Positions 1 to 7,704 of a stretch of 64,000 nt of DNA are shown here, piece after piece. The position numbers and the translations under genes are program-made. The notes beneath the pieces are model-generated. The model was not told the DNA's origin and made no database searches. It worked only from the letters and a program-made list of their open reading frames with translations. This stretch comes from Polynucleobacter sp. MWH-Berg-3C6. GTDB lineage: Bacteria > Pseudomonadota > Gammaproteobacteria > Burkholderiales > Burkholderiaceae. Positions within the stretch are counted from its first letter, which is position 1, and each line of letters begins with the position of its first letter. The stretch is from positions 124,001-188,000 of the forward strand of contig NZ_JACVPN010000002.1 in NCBI RefSeq assembly GCF_018881855.1, in the 5' to 3' direction.

Positions 1-2
1 AA

Positions 3-47
3 GGCACCAAGGATCAAAAATCTTTACAACAAGCCTTCGACAAATAA
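3..47 (+). CDS. C-terminal end of a protein cut by the window edge (tentative)
   Basis: Frame 3 reads as 14 hydrophilic codons (GTKDQKSLQQAFDK) followed by TAA at 45-47. A factor-independent terminator overlaps the stop, which supports a real gene end here. Too little is visible to name the product. The other two frames run on to later stops and fit the terminator less well. Confidence 0.3.
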   Translation, partial: GTKDQKSLQQAFDK

Positions 48-63
48 TTTAGGAAGGCTTTTT
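31..63 (+). terminator. Rho-independent terminator of the gene entering from the left
   Basis: AAGCCTTC (31-38) pairs with GAAGGCTT (53-60) across a 14-base loop, and the right arm runs into five T (59-63). It overlaps the end of the partial reading frame that stops at 47. Confidence 0.6.
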
Positions 64-90
64 AGCACTTATTAATCATGCTGCTAATGT

Positions 91-120
91 AAAAATGCCA
101 ACCTAAGGGTTGGCATTTTT
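91..120. terminator. Perfect hairpin terminator, probably bidirectional
   Basis: A 13-bp perfect stem (91-103 with 108-120, core ATGCCAACC/GGTTGGCAT) closes a TAAG loop. It is flanked by A and T runs, so it could stop transcription from either side. It lies just left of the decayed tRNA copy, as another hairpin (7783-7812) lies just left of the intact tRNA. Confidence 0.65.
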
Positions 121-125
121 ATTTC

Positions 126-213
126 TGGTGGGCACACCAGGACTTAGGCCTAGGACCAAAGGATTGGGAGAGAAAAGCTTCCAACTAGACCCCTAAGGCA
201 AGAGGCTACGGGC
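126..213 (-). pseudogene. Decayed copy of the CAT-anticodon tRNA, or att-like remnant
   Basis: Positions 125-166 match the 3' part of the intact tRNA gene at 7818-7859 in the same orientation, with 37 of 42 bases identical by eye. The match includes the CCA end and the variable arm. The rest aligns only in scraps, such as CCAACT near 181 and a GAGGCTACGGGC block at 202-213 resembling the tRNA 5' end. The two acceptor strands no longer pair and the T-loop consensus is lost, so it cannot be a working tRNA. It could be a simple duplication or the far-end trace of an element that integrated at the tRNA 3' end. Confidence 0.6.
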
Positions 214-300
214 AGTCATTAGCGTTACATGGGTAAATGTGCAGTGGGCTTACACTTAGAAGTCACTGTAATCCATGACCACACTACTCAAAAGATCTTT

Positions 301-996
301 ATGCAATTACTGCCAACTCCTTTTCGCGCTCTAGTCATTGGCTCTTCCGGAACTATCGGAATGGCTTTTGTAGATCTGCTGAAAAAGAATCCTGCCTGCT
401 CAGAGGTAATAGGCATTCATCGTCAATCAGAGTTCCCAATTGACTATCAACATTTTGAATCCATTGAATCTAGTGCTAATGCGCTTGCTCAGATGGCACC
501 TTTTCAACTGATTATCAATGCCGTTGGGGTTTTGCATACGAGCAACTGGATGCCAGAAAAGAGGCTAGATGATCTCAATGCCGAACAACTGATGGAGCTT
601 ATGAGCATTAATGCCATTGGTCCGGCGCTAACCATTCGTCATTTCTCCAAATTACTGGATCCCAAAAATAGCATTATGGTGACCCTATCAGCTAAAGTTG
701 GCAGCATTGAAGATAACCGTCTTGGCGGGTGGTACAGCTATCGCAGCTCAAAGGCAGCTCTGAATATGCTTTTGAAAACGGCATCTATCGAGTGGGCTCG
801 CACAAAACCGAATACTGCCTTAATCGCAATGCATCCTGGCACAGTGAACTCTAGACTCTCCAAACCCTTTCGTGGAGAGCAAATTGGCAGGCCTGCAGAC
901 CAAGCGGTAACCGATATGTTTAAGGTAATTGAAAATCTCCAGAAAGAAGATTCAGGAAGCTTTATATCGTATTCAGGTGAAAAGCTACCTTGGTAA
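301..996 (+). CDS. SDR family oxidoreductase, CsgA/C-factor-like
   Basis: This is a short-chain dehydrogenase/reductase of 231 aa, expected to be a cytosolic NAD(P)-dependent enzyme. The cofactor loop GSSGTIG is at residues 14-20, NAVG near 73-76, the catalytic Ser at 130 and the YxxxK pair at Y147/K151. The open frame extends upstream to 229, but the Rossmann fold starts at residue 9 of the ATG at 301 and the extra 24 residues look non-coding, so 301 is preferred. No strong ribosome binding site is visible before either start. CsgA-like SDRs often sit in light- or oxidative-stress gene groups in proteobacteria, but the substrate cannot be read from sequence. Confidence 0.8.
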   Translation: MQLLPTPFRALVIGSSGTIGMAFVDLLKKNPACSEVIGIHRQSEFPIDYQHFESIESSANALAQMAPFQLIINAVGVLHTSNWMPEKRLDDLNAEQLMELMSINAIGPALTIRHFSKLLDPKNSIMVTLSAKVGSIEDNRLGGWYSYRSSKAALNMLLKTASIEWARTKPNTALIAMHPGTVNSRLSKPFRGEQIGRPADQAVTDMFKVIENLQKEDSGSFISYSGEKLPW

Positions 997-1007
997 CAAA
1001 CTGATCG

Positions 1008-2402
1008 CTAATTGATATGAATCACTTGGTTTTTATATCGTCCTGCTAGCGCTTTTTTAACGATCTTATAGATATCTAAATCAAATTCGACATCACCGGT
1101 GCTTTTCAGTTCAGATAACTCATCTGCGTTAATAGCAGTCCCTAGGTAGCACCACTTATCCAGGACAATCATTTCGCCACCATCATCAATCGCAATTGGA
1201 CCCTCATAAGGCCAAACTTGCACCTTATACAGATTCATTGCAGTTTGAAGCTGCAGGTTATACATCTTGGCAGACATGGCGCCAATACATGCTCCGCTAC
1301 ATTGCTTTAACTGATATCCAAAACAGGGCTTTCCTTCTGCGCCCTTTTCTAGCCCCAACAGCACTTCGCATAAGCGATACTTTTTAGCAACTGCTTTGAG
1401 ATAAGAGTGCGCCTCTCTTTTGCTATAAAACAGGCCATATAAGTTATCTTGAAGGCCAGGTAGCAAATCTTTCTGATTAACTAGTGCTGGCACTAGCATT
1501 CCTGCAGAGTTTTGTTCTAGACTCCAGGCACACAGATCCTTAGAGCGACGAAGCTTGATATTCATACTGGGCATGCGCTCTTTAATGAGCTGAGACTCCA
1601 GAATTAAGGCTCCCAGCTCGCCACTGGTTTCTATCCAGTCAATGTCCCTGACCTGTAAAGAGAGTTTCATTTCTTTGCGCTGTGTAAGCGAACCCTGAAA
1701 ATGGCCCATCACCCTGCTTCGCAAAGAAATACTTTTTCCAATATACAAAGGGCTCTTGTTTTCGCCATAAAAAATATAGCAGCCTGGCGCATCTGGGATT
1801 GAGTCAATCAATTCCTGATCAATATTGGACGGCAAGCTTGCATTACCAATTAATTGATTGACGGCTTCAACTAATCGCTCTCTACCAACTGTTTTTTCAC
1901 ATACTTGCCAAAATTGAAGTAATAAATCAGCATCGCCAAGCGCCCTATGCCTTGCACTGACAACTAGGTCATGAGACTGAATAATGGTATCGAGGCTATG
2001 ACGCGCTTGATTCGGAAACAATAATCTTGATAGTTTTACTGTACATAAGACCTTGGGCTTGAAATCAATTCCAAGCCTTTTGAGAGATGCTTTGATGAAG
2101 CCATAATCAAATCTTGCGTTATGCGCTACAAAGATTTTACCTTCGAGCTCTTCTTTAATTTCTCTAGCAAGCTCCTCAAAAGTCGGCTGACCAGCTACCA
2201 TTTTCGGGGATATGCCAGTTAGCCTTTGGATATTTTGAGGAATGTAGACCTGGGGATTAATTAATCTTTCCCAAACGCTAATCTGATTATCTGCAAGCGT
2301 TTTAATCCCAATCTCAGTAATACGATCCCGCTCGAAATGGGATCCTGTAGTTTCAATATCAACAAAAGCAAGCTTGGGATATTGAATGGTTTGCTGATTC
2401 AT
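1008..2402 (-). CDS. DEDDh 3'-5' exonuclease fused to a GIY-YIG (Cho/UvrC-like) nuclease
   Basis: This 464-aa protein joins two nuclease domains. Residues 10-165 form a DnaQ-type exonuclease: D15 and E17 in FVDIETTG, D99 in HNARFD, and H152/D157 in HRALGDAD. Residues 203-300 form a GIY-YIG endonuclease with GCYIFYG and PLYIGKS (207-223) and a following Arg. A UvrC/Cho-like segment with CFGYQLKQCSGAC follows, a Cys-rich patch found in that family. Cho makes an extra 3' incision in nucleotide excision repair, so a nick-and-resect repair role is plausible. It is convergent with the SDR, with an 11-base gap. Such fusions are known in several bacterial groups, but the substrate here is unproven. 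Confidence 0.85.
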   Translation of the reverse strand: MNQQTIQYPKLAFVDIETTGSHFERDRITEIGIKTLADNQISVWERLINPQVYIPQNIQRLTGISPKMVAGQPTFEELAREIKEELEGKIFVAHNARFDYGFIKASLKRLGIDFKPKVLCTVKLSRLLFPNQARHSLDTIIQSHDLVVSARHRALGDADLLLQFWQVCEKTVGRERLVEAVNQLIGNASLPSNIDQELIDSIPDAPGCYIFYGENKSPLYIGKSISLRSRVMGHFQGSLTQRKEMKLSLQVRDIDWIETSGELGALILESQLIKERMPSMNIKLRRSKDLCAWSLEQNSAGMLVPALVNQKDLLPGLQDNLYGLFYSKREAHSYLKAVAKKYRLCEVLLGLEKGAEGKPCFGYQLKQCSGACIGAMSAKMYNLQLQTAMNLYKVQVWPYEGPIAIDDGGEMIVLDKWCYLGTAINADELSELKSTGDVEFDLDIYKIVKKALAGRYKNQVIHIN

Positions 2403-2467
2403 AAAAATTCAATATTGATGAGCAATCAGGCCGGCTACGTGGGCACAATTGCAATCATTGCCTGATT

Positions 2468-3037
2468 TTAGCTAGGGTTACGATGCAAGTAGTTAGCAAA
2501 GTCAAATACGGAGTTAGGCCCACGTGGAACTTCCGCTACTTTCTTAAATTCAGCCTTCACAACATACTGAATCTCGCCTCGTTGTTTCTTCTCTTTCTTT
2601 GGATCCAAGGGAATATATGACTTACGTTCTGGTGCTTTTTTAGCCTCACTAAAACTTGGAACATAATCTTTAATGGTCGATGCAAGGGATACGTTTTCCA
2701 TGCAACTCAACATATAAGCTTCAAGAGACTGATAAAGATCTTTAGCAATATCCGATAGCTCAACCTTGCGCTTTTTGATTAAATTCATTGCAAGCACGAT
2801 GTCTTTAATGGTGATGATGCGAGGGTCTTTAGAGAGTTGATAACCGCCTGTTCGCCCCTTCACCGCAAAGACGATCCCAGACTCCCTCAAGGGGCGTAAT
2901 AGGAGCTCAATACGGCTAATGGACAAATGCTGCCTCTTGGCTATCTCAGGGACCGGCACAAGCTGACCATTGCCTGAATGACTAGCTATATCAACCAAGG
3001 TATTGAGTGCTGTTTTGACTGCTTTTGTAATTTCCAT
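2468..3037 (-). CDS. Rrf2-family transcriptional regulator
   Basis: The first 85 residues of this 189-aa protein form an Rrf2/BadM winged helix, with IAKRQHLSISRIELLLRPLR as the recognition region and a VKGRTGGYQLS wing. IscR-type members bind an iron-sulfur cluster through three cysteines. Here the sensor region has only one visible Cys (in YMLSCMEN), so an IscR-like cluster is unlikely. The C-terminal 70 residues are Lys/Glu-rich and unlike IscR. It is divergent from the membrane protein starting at 3073 with only 35 bases between, so it may regulate that gene and itself. Confidence 0.8.
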   Translation of the reverse strand: MEITKAVKTALNTLVDIASHSGNGQLVPVPEIAKRQHLSISRIELLLRPLRESGIVFAVKGRTGGYQLSKDPRIITIKDIVLAMNLIKKRKVELSDIAKDLYQSLEAYMLSCMENVSLASTIKDYVPSFSEAKKAPERKSYIPLDPKKEKKQRGEIQYVVKAEFKKVAEVPRGPNSVFDFANYLHRNPS

Positions 3038-3072
3038 GGCTCTTTTAGCGAAAAAATTAGATTGGGACTAGT

Positions 3073-3633
3073 ATGAAACCGAATCCAATATCTTGCTGCA
3101 GCGCACTACTTAACCCTCTTTATCACATGGTTGAAGCCACCCAAACTCACCACCCCCTTGCGTATCGACTACTTAGGCTAATCGCCTACCTTTTGGCAGG
3201 CGGCATTCTCGCGCAAGCCTTCAGTTGTGGTCTTATCTATTTTTTAATTTATGACTCTCAAGCGGCAGGCATGCTAGCCCACATGATGATTCAACATCTC
3301 TCTTATTTTTTCTTAGGAGGCATATTTGTCATTATAAGCGTTTCCAATATTCTCATTAAAAGGGGTGTATCCCATTTAAGAGTGATCCGCTTTCCATCGC
3401 TCACTGTATTTTTAGCAATTGCTACTACAAGCTTTCTACTGATACCCCGTATGGATTACTTACGAGAAACTGCCCTAATAGATGGTATGCCAGTCTTACT
3501 CTCTCCTTTTGCAAATTACTTTGCAATACTCAATGCGATTACGCTGCTACTACTGACTACCCAGATTATTTTTAGTGCCATCATAGCGTGGCGCTTAAGC
3601 GATACTCAATTAACCCAAGTGGCGTCTAACTGA
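3073..3633 (+). CDS. Multi-pass membrane protein of unknown function (possibly DUF4149-like)
   Basis: This 186-aa protein has about four hydrophobic segments, near residues 36-56, 73-93, 108-125 and 147-172. An IPRMDYLRE stretch between the third and fourth loosely resembles the DUF4149 pattern; that family link is a guess. The last segment ends in a short polar tail. It is divergent from the Rrf2 regulator, and its 3' end overlaps the convergent DUF2244 gene by 24 bases. No enzymatic motif is visible. Confidence 0.65.
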   Translation: MKPNPISCCSALLNPLYHMVEATQTHHPLAYRLLRLIAYLLAGGILAQAFSCGLIYFLIYDSQAAGMLAHMMIQHLSYFFLGGIFVIISVSNILIKRGVSHLRVIRFPSLTVFLAIATTSFLLIPRMDYLRETALIDGMPVLLSPFANYFAILNAITLLLLTTQIIFSAIIAWRLSDTQLTQVASN

Positions 3634-4038
3634 AGCAATCAATGGAATCTGTTGTTCAGGCCTGACAAACTGTCCAAGCTCAACTCGTAAATCAGATTGA
3701 GCAATAAAGAAGGTTTTTGAACCCTCAATGGGCGGCTCGATCTTCGCCCATTGGGCATTAAATTCATAAACCTTTTCTCTATAGCCTATGAATTTTTTGA
3801 CCAAAAGACGCTTGCCTTCAATTTCAATCGTTTCACAATCTAAGGCATGTCTACAGTAGATTAAAAATCCAATGGTTACTGCGGTTAATTCCAGAGTTGT
3901 GAAAATCGGAATCATCCAGACTCCAGCTAAAAAGAAGCCTACCCCCACTATTAAGGAGAGACATACTAGGGCAATATAAAACTGGAGCAGTTGCTTCGGT
4001 GTCAGCGCACAGTTTCTACGCATTTGCCAAGTCTTCAT
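3610..4038 (-). CDS. DUF2244 membrane protein
   Basis: This 142-aa protein matches the DUF2244 pattern: an N-terminal RRNCALTPKQL signature, two adjacent membrane segments (about residues 20-40 and 44-62), then CRHALDCETIEIEG and a soluble beta-rich tail. The family is common in alpha- and beta-proteobacteria, often beside cytochrome oxidase genes, which are absent here. Its function is not established. Its 3' end overlaps the convergent gene ending at 3633. Confidence 0.75.
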   Translation of the reverse strand: MKTWQMRRNCALTPKQLLQFYIALVCLSLIVGVGFFLAGVWMIPIFTTLELTAVTIGFLIYCRHALDCETIEIEGKRLLVKKFIGYREKVYEFNAQWAKIEPPIEGSKTFFIAQSDLRVELGQFVRPEQQIPLIASVRRHLG

Positions 4039-4060
4039 GCCAAACCCGTTTACCTATAAA

Positions 4061-4210
4061 TTAATGAGTGCTTTTGCGCTCTTGGGATTTGGCCAACTGA
4101 TCAGCACTTCTTTGCTGGAAATCGACCATACTGTGATAACCCATTTGGTAGCAAGGGCAATGTTTCCCTAGAATCCAGCGAGCAAGCTTCACACGAAATT
4201 TTTGAATCAT
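4061..4210 (-). CDS. Small 49-aa basic protein with a CPC motif
   Basis: A short frame starts at ATG 4210 with a clear AGGAG six bases upstream and ends in TAA at 4061. The product is basic and begins MIQKFRVKLARWILGKHCPC, followed by YQMGYHSMVDFQQR. The N-terminal 16 residues could form an amphipathic or membrane-surface helix. The CPC pair with nearby His residues could bind metal. It lies 22 bases upstream of the DUF2244 gene on the same strand, so the two may be co-transcribed. I do not recognise a family; the strong ribosome binding site and gene-like composition are the support. Confidence 0.6.
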   Translation of the reverse strand: MIQKFRVKLARWILGKHCPCYQMGYHSMVDFQQRSADQLAKSQERKSTH

Positions 4211-4341
4211 TTACATCTCCTAGTATTGAGCTTTAAATGTAAACGCAAATGGGGTTTGGTGCTGGCCGAAAGCATAAAAGTGGGGCATTTAGCACTGATT
4301 TGGTGTCAGCAAAGATGGGATAAATCCATTACATTGAATAC

Positions 4342-4986
4342 ATGACTAATTCGACCTCCATCACTCGTAAATTGCCTTTATTCCCACTGGGTACCGTACT
4401 TTTTCCAGATGGCGTTATCGCTCTCAAGATTTTTGAAGCACGCTATCTCGACATGATTAAGCAATGCCTACGTGAAAAGACAGAATTTGGCATCGTGAGC
4501 ATCATTAAAAATACCGACACTAGTGATGAAGACATTTCTCAATCATTTTCCAAGATCGGCACGCTAGCTCAAATTGAGGATTTTGACCCTGTTCAGCCAG
4601 CACTTTATATGACCAAGTCATTTGGTACGCAGCGCTTTAAGCTATTAAGCTCCAGTCAGGAAGCTAGCGGTCTTTGGATCGGCGAAGTCGAGCTTTTGGA
4701 AAACGATCCACTCATGCCCATTCCGCAAGAACATCAAGGCGTGGCTAAATTACTCGATCAAATTATTTCCGTCATTCAAAGTGAAGATTTATTAGGAGAG
4801 GCGCCTTTTAAGAAGCCCTTTAAGGTAGATGATTGTGGATGGGTATCCAATCGCCTAGCAGAGCTACTACCGATCTCTCTTGCCCAAAAAAATCATTTGC
4901 TAGCCCAAACCAATCCGCGCATTAGACTGGATCTGATTACTGAAATTATCGAAGATGACGATTTAAGAAATCTTATGATGCATTGA
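4342..4986 (+). CDS. LON substrate-binding domain protein (no protease domain)
   Basis: This 214-aa protein consists of the Lon N-terminal (PUA-like) domain alone. It opens with KLPLFPLGTVLFPDGVIALK and EARYLDMI, the typical start of the domain, and lacks the AAA+ ATPase and Ser-Lys protease parts of Lon. Stand-alone LON-domain proteins are widespread in proteobacteria with unclear roles, presumed to be binding or adaptor functions. It is followed after four bases by the MpaB-like gene, so the two are probably one transcript. Confidence 0.8.
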   Translation: MTNSTSITRKLPLFPLGTVLFPDGVIALKIFEARYLDMIKQCLREKTEFGIVSIIKNTDTSDEDISQSFSKIGTLAQIEDFDPVQPALYMTKSFGTQRFKLLSSSQEASGLWIGEVELLENDPLMPIPQEHQGVAKLLDQIISVIQSEDLLGEAPFKKPFKVDDCGWVSNRLAELLPISLAQKNHLLAQTNPRIRLDLITEIIEDDDLRNLMMH

Positions 4987-4990
4987 AGCC

Positions 4991-5851
4991 ATGCTTGATG
5001 AGTTGATCCGTAAAACAATTCGAGAAATGGTTGGGGGCAGCGGTCCACCAGTTGCCTTCTTAACTCCACCAGGAGATCGAGGATTATTCGGCCCTGAGTC
5101 AGTTGCCTGGAAAATTCATGCAGATTTTATTTCCATGATGATTGGCGGCATAAGTTCGCTGATTTTGCAGGCCTTACACCCACAAGCTTTAGCTGGGGTA
5201 TGGGATCACTCCACTTTCAGAGAAGATCTAAAGGGTCGCCTTGGTAGAACTGCGTTTTTTATTGCGGCAACGACCTACGGCCCCACTGAGATGGCAAATA
5301 ACATCATCACTAAGGTCAATCAGATTCATACCAAAATCACCGGCTTCGATGAATTTGGTAAACCGTATTCAGCTACAGATCCTCATTTGCTTGCTTGGGT
5401 CCATCTCACGGAGACGCGCAGCTTCATCAACTCATTTGAAGACTATCGCAAAGAAACAATCAGCCCAAAAGAGAAAGATCAATATTTTTTAGAGATGAGC
5501 TCCCTAGGAGAAAGAATGGGTGCTACGAACCTTCCAAGCACTTATGCCGCTACCGAGAAAGCCATTCAAGCTTATATACCAGAGCTCTATTTTGGGGAGC
5601 GTGCTAAGAGCATTATTGATTTACTTGACAACTTCCCGAGCAATTTAACAGCCAAGCCATTTATCAAACTCATTAGTCGTGCCGGTTTTCTCAATCTTCC
5701 CGACTGGGCATACCCGATGATTGGTAAGTCCACGCCAAGTTACTTTGAGCGCATGGCAGTCAAAAAAAGTATTGATTTAATTGCAATCCCGGTGCGTGAG
5801 GCTCTTAAAAATGGGGTGGCCGCCCACTCCTTACGGAGAGTTTACGGATAA
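4991..5851 (+). CDS. MpaB-like (DUF2236) oxygenase family protein
   Basis: This 286-aa protein belongs to the DUF2236 family, which includes rubber oxygenase Lcp and fungal MpaB. Visible marks are PQALAGVWDHSTFREDLKGR, the RTAFFIAATTYG segment (about residues 83-94), and DPHLLAWVHLTETRSF (about 130-145), a helix whose His is a candidate heme ligand. Family members are heme-binding, so an oxidative role on a lipid-like substrate is possible but not shown. It starts four bases after the LON-domain gene. Confidence 0.75.
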   Translation: MLDELIRKTIREMVGGSGPPVAFLTPPGDRGLFGPESVAWKIHADFISMMIGGISSLILQALHPQALAGVWDHSTFREDLKGRLGRTAFFIAATTYGPTEMANNIITKVNQIHTKITGFDEFGKPYSATDPHLLAWVHLTETRSFINSFEDYRKETISPKEKDQYFLEMSSLGERMGATNLPSTYAATEKAIQAYIPELYFGERAKSIIDLLDNFPSNLTAKPFIKLISRAGFLNLPDWAYPMIGKSTPSYFERMAVKKSIDLIAIPVREALKNGVAAHSLRRVYG

Positions 5852-5930
5852 GCTTGAGAAATTAATCGGCTCTCGAAGTAATTTTCATTTGCAGAAGATT
5901 TAGCCAAGAAAGCCTGGCTGAGAGCAAAGA

Positions 5931-6110
5931 CTAAGACTCAGGCTTAGTTTTGTCAGGATCTTGCTCTACATTCTTGAGGACGCTTGGCTTTAAATTTAAA
6001 GCAGGTGCCGCCATTTTTTCACCATCCCAAACTTGGCCGCACCAACACTCACCAGCATCATTAATGATGCAGACACCAGATCCACAGCAGCGTTTATCTG
6101 GGGATTTCAT
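5931..6110 (-). CDS. Small 59-aa cysteine-rich protein (RCCGSG motif)
   Basis: A frame from ATG 6110 to TAG 5931 encodes a protein with five cysteines in its first 24 residues: RCCGSGVC (7-14) and ECWCGQVW (21-28). The rest is a polar tail. This spacing suggests a zinc or iron-sulfur site, and the opening loosely resembles the CCGSG-type oxidoreductase-like motif. The ribosome binding site is weak (AAGGGC before the start). It lies between the convergent MpaB-like gene and the divergent AlkB-like gene. The dense, ordered cysteines support a real gene. Confidence 0.6.
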   Translation of the reverse strand: MKSPDKRCCGSGVCIINDAGECWCGQVWDGEKMAAPALNLKPSVLKNVEQDPDKTKPES

Positions 6111-6194
6111 AATTAAGCCCTTATCAATTCAAGATTGGATATTAAGGCTATTCTAGAGTTTTTATTGATTCAGTGTTGACCTATCATTTGCATC

Positions 6195-6827
6195 ATGAAG
6201 CAAACCTCTTTATTTGAAACAATTCCATCCCAATATAGGCAAAACTATTTACCTAAGGATGGGTCTGCTTACTACCATGCAGAATGGATGAGTGGGCCAG
6301 ATAGCGCTAACTTGATGAATCAACTCAAGAATTCACTGCAATGGGAAGCAGATCAGCTATTCATGTTCGGCAAGCAAGTGGTTACACGCCGTCAAGTGGC
6401 TTGGGTTGGAGATGCAAACTGCACTTATACCTACTCTGGCGTCAAAAAACATGCTCAGCCGTGGATTCCAGAGTTACTAGCAGTGAAAGCGCAAATGGAG
6501 AAGCTTGCCCAAGCAGAATTTAATTCCTGCTTACTTAATCTTTATCATGATGGAAAAGATGGAATGGGTTGGCACAGCGATAATGAAAAAGAGTTAGACG
6601 CGAACAGCCCCATTGCCTCGCTAAGTCTTGGTGCCACCCGCAAATTCGCATTTAGACACAAGACTGATAAAACAACCATCTCCCTGCCCTTAGAAAATGG
6701 TAGCGCCCTTGTGATGAATGCACCAACTCAGCAATTTTGGCAGCATGCCTTGCTCAAAACAACAGCCATTCACACAGCTCGTATTAATTTAACTTTTAGA
6801 AAAATTAATCATCACTATGACAACTAA
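6195..6827 (+). CDS. alkB: AlkB-like 2-oxoglutarate/Fe(II) dioxygenase
   Basis: This 210-aa protein has the full AlkB active-site set: HxD as H127/D129 in GWHSDNEKELD, the second iron-binding His at 184, and the 2-oxoglutarate-binding RINLTFR with R196 and R202. AlkB proteins reverse alkylation damage such as 1-methyladenine and 3-methylcytosine in DNA or RNA by oxidative demethylation. The length and the YTYSG region fit the ALKBH2/3-like bacterial group. The last 11 bases overlap the FolB-like gene, so translation of the two is probably coupled. The gene symbol is by family; the substrate range is not known. Confidence 0.85.
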   Translation: MKQTSLFETIPSQYRQNYLPKDGSAYYHAEWMSGPDSANLMNQLKNSLQWEADQLFMFGKQVVTRRQVAWVGDANCTYTYSGVKKHAQPWIPELLAVKAQMEKLAQAEFNSCLLNLYHDGKDGMGWHSDNEKELDANSPIASLSLGATRKFAFRHKTDKTTISLPLENGSALVMNAPTQQFWQHALLKTTAIHTARINLTFRKINHHYDN

Positions 6828-7218
6828 CGCATGTATTGAACTAAAAGATCTTAAGCTCCAGACACAAATTGGAACCTATGGACCCGGCGCAATCATTCCC
6901 AAGCAACACTTATTGGATTTAACCCTGTGGATTGACGAAAAACTCGTCTTAATTACAAAAGATGTCATGGAGAGTGTGTTTGACTATGACCCATTAGTCG
7001 TCGACATCAACCGAATTGCAGGTGATGGCCACTATGAAACTCAAGAAAGACTCATGACCCGTATCATTCAGGCTTGCTCACAATATCCTGAAATTCAATC
7101 TCTTGAAATCAACCTCAGAAAATCACCAGTCAGCGCGGGCTCTGGCTCACTCGGCGTCAGACTCTCAGTGAATCAAACTACTTTGAATAATTTAAGAGCC
7201 TCTAAGCTTTCATCGTAA
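6817..7218 (+). CDS. Dihydroneopterin aldolase-like (FolB/FolX family) protein
   Basis: This 133-aa protein follows the FolB fold pattern: IELKDLKLQTQIGTYG, LDLTLWID, FDYDPLVVDIN, ETQERLMTRI, and the INLRKSP strand carrying the usual active-site Lys (K102). The glutamate normally found in the IGxxxxE loop is replaced by a GPGAIIPKQ sequence. It may therefore be a divergent paralogue acting on a different pterin. It overlaps the AlkB-like gene by 11 bases. A true folB elsewhere on the chromosome would support a specialised role. Confidence 0.65.
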   Translation: MTTNACIELKDLKLQTQIGTYGPGAIIPKQHLLDLTLWIDEKLVLITKDVMESVFDYDPLVVDINRIAGDGHYETQERLMTRIIQACSQYPEIQSLEINLRKSPVSAGSGSLGVRLSVNQTTLNNLRASKLSS

Positions 7219-7305
7219 ATAAGCCCTAATGAGACTCAAAATATCATCGTAGAGCTGCCTAAGCGTTTTAAAGAATTTCATCAATCATGATTTTAAGGGC
7301 CGGTT

Positions 7306-7704
7306 TTACTGGCTATCCCTTAATGCGATTAGTAAAGGGTGGTCCTTCGGAAACTCCACATCTTCAATTGCAGCGCTAACTTCTGGCAGGGTTTCAGCCA
7401 TCTCTTCACTTCCCTGAAACACCATTGTCCACTTACTAAAGCTTCGCTCACTGATTTGTTTTGACTCTATTAAGTGAACATTTTTATGGCGGTCATCCTT
7501 TTGGATTTTTTGCCACAAGGCATTGATATCCTTTTCGAGCCCCTCAATAACTTGCCCAAACTTATTGTTCTCATAAATAAGCGCGCCAGTAATCCCTAAG
7601 GCCTGGTTATTAGAATAGGAGTGGTATAAGAGCCTCATCAAGCCCAAGAACGACATATTTTGAGCTGGCTCACTCACATAAGTTAGTTCAATTAGCTGAG
7701 ACAT
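7306..7704 (-). CDS. Single-domain BLUF blue-light photoreceptor
   Basis: This 132-aa protein is essentially one BLUF domain, which binds FAD and senses blue light. The key residues are present: Tyr9 in ELTYVS, Asn32/33 before GITGALIY, Gln51 in FGQVIEG, DDRH near 70-73, and Trp92/Met94 in FSKWTMVF. No output domain is attached; only about 35 residues follow the core. Short BLUF proteins act through partner proteins. No Shine-Dalgarno sequence precedes the ATG at 7704. The neighbours are a FolB-like gene and a tRNA. Confidence 0.9.
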   Translation of the reverse strand: MSQLIELTYVSEPAQNMSFLGLMRLLYHSYSNNQALGITGALIYENNKFGQVIEGLEKDINALWQKIQKDDRHKNVHLIESKQISERSFSKWTMVFQGSEEMAETLPEVSAAIEDVEFPKDHPLLIALRDSQ

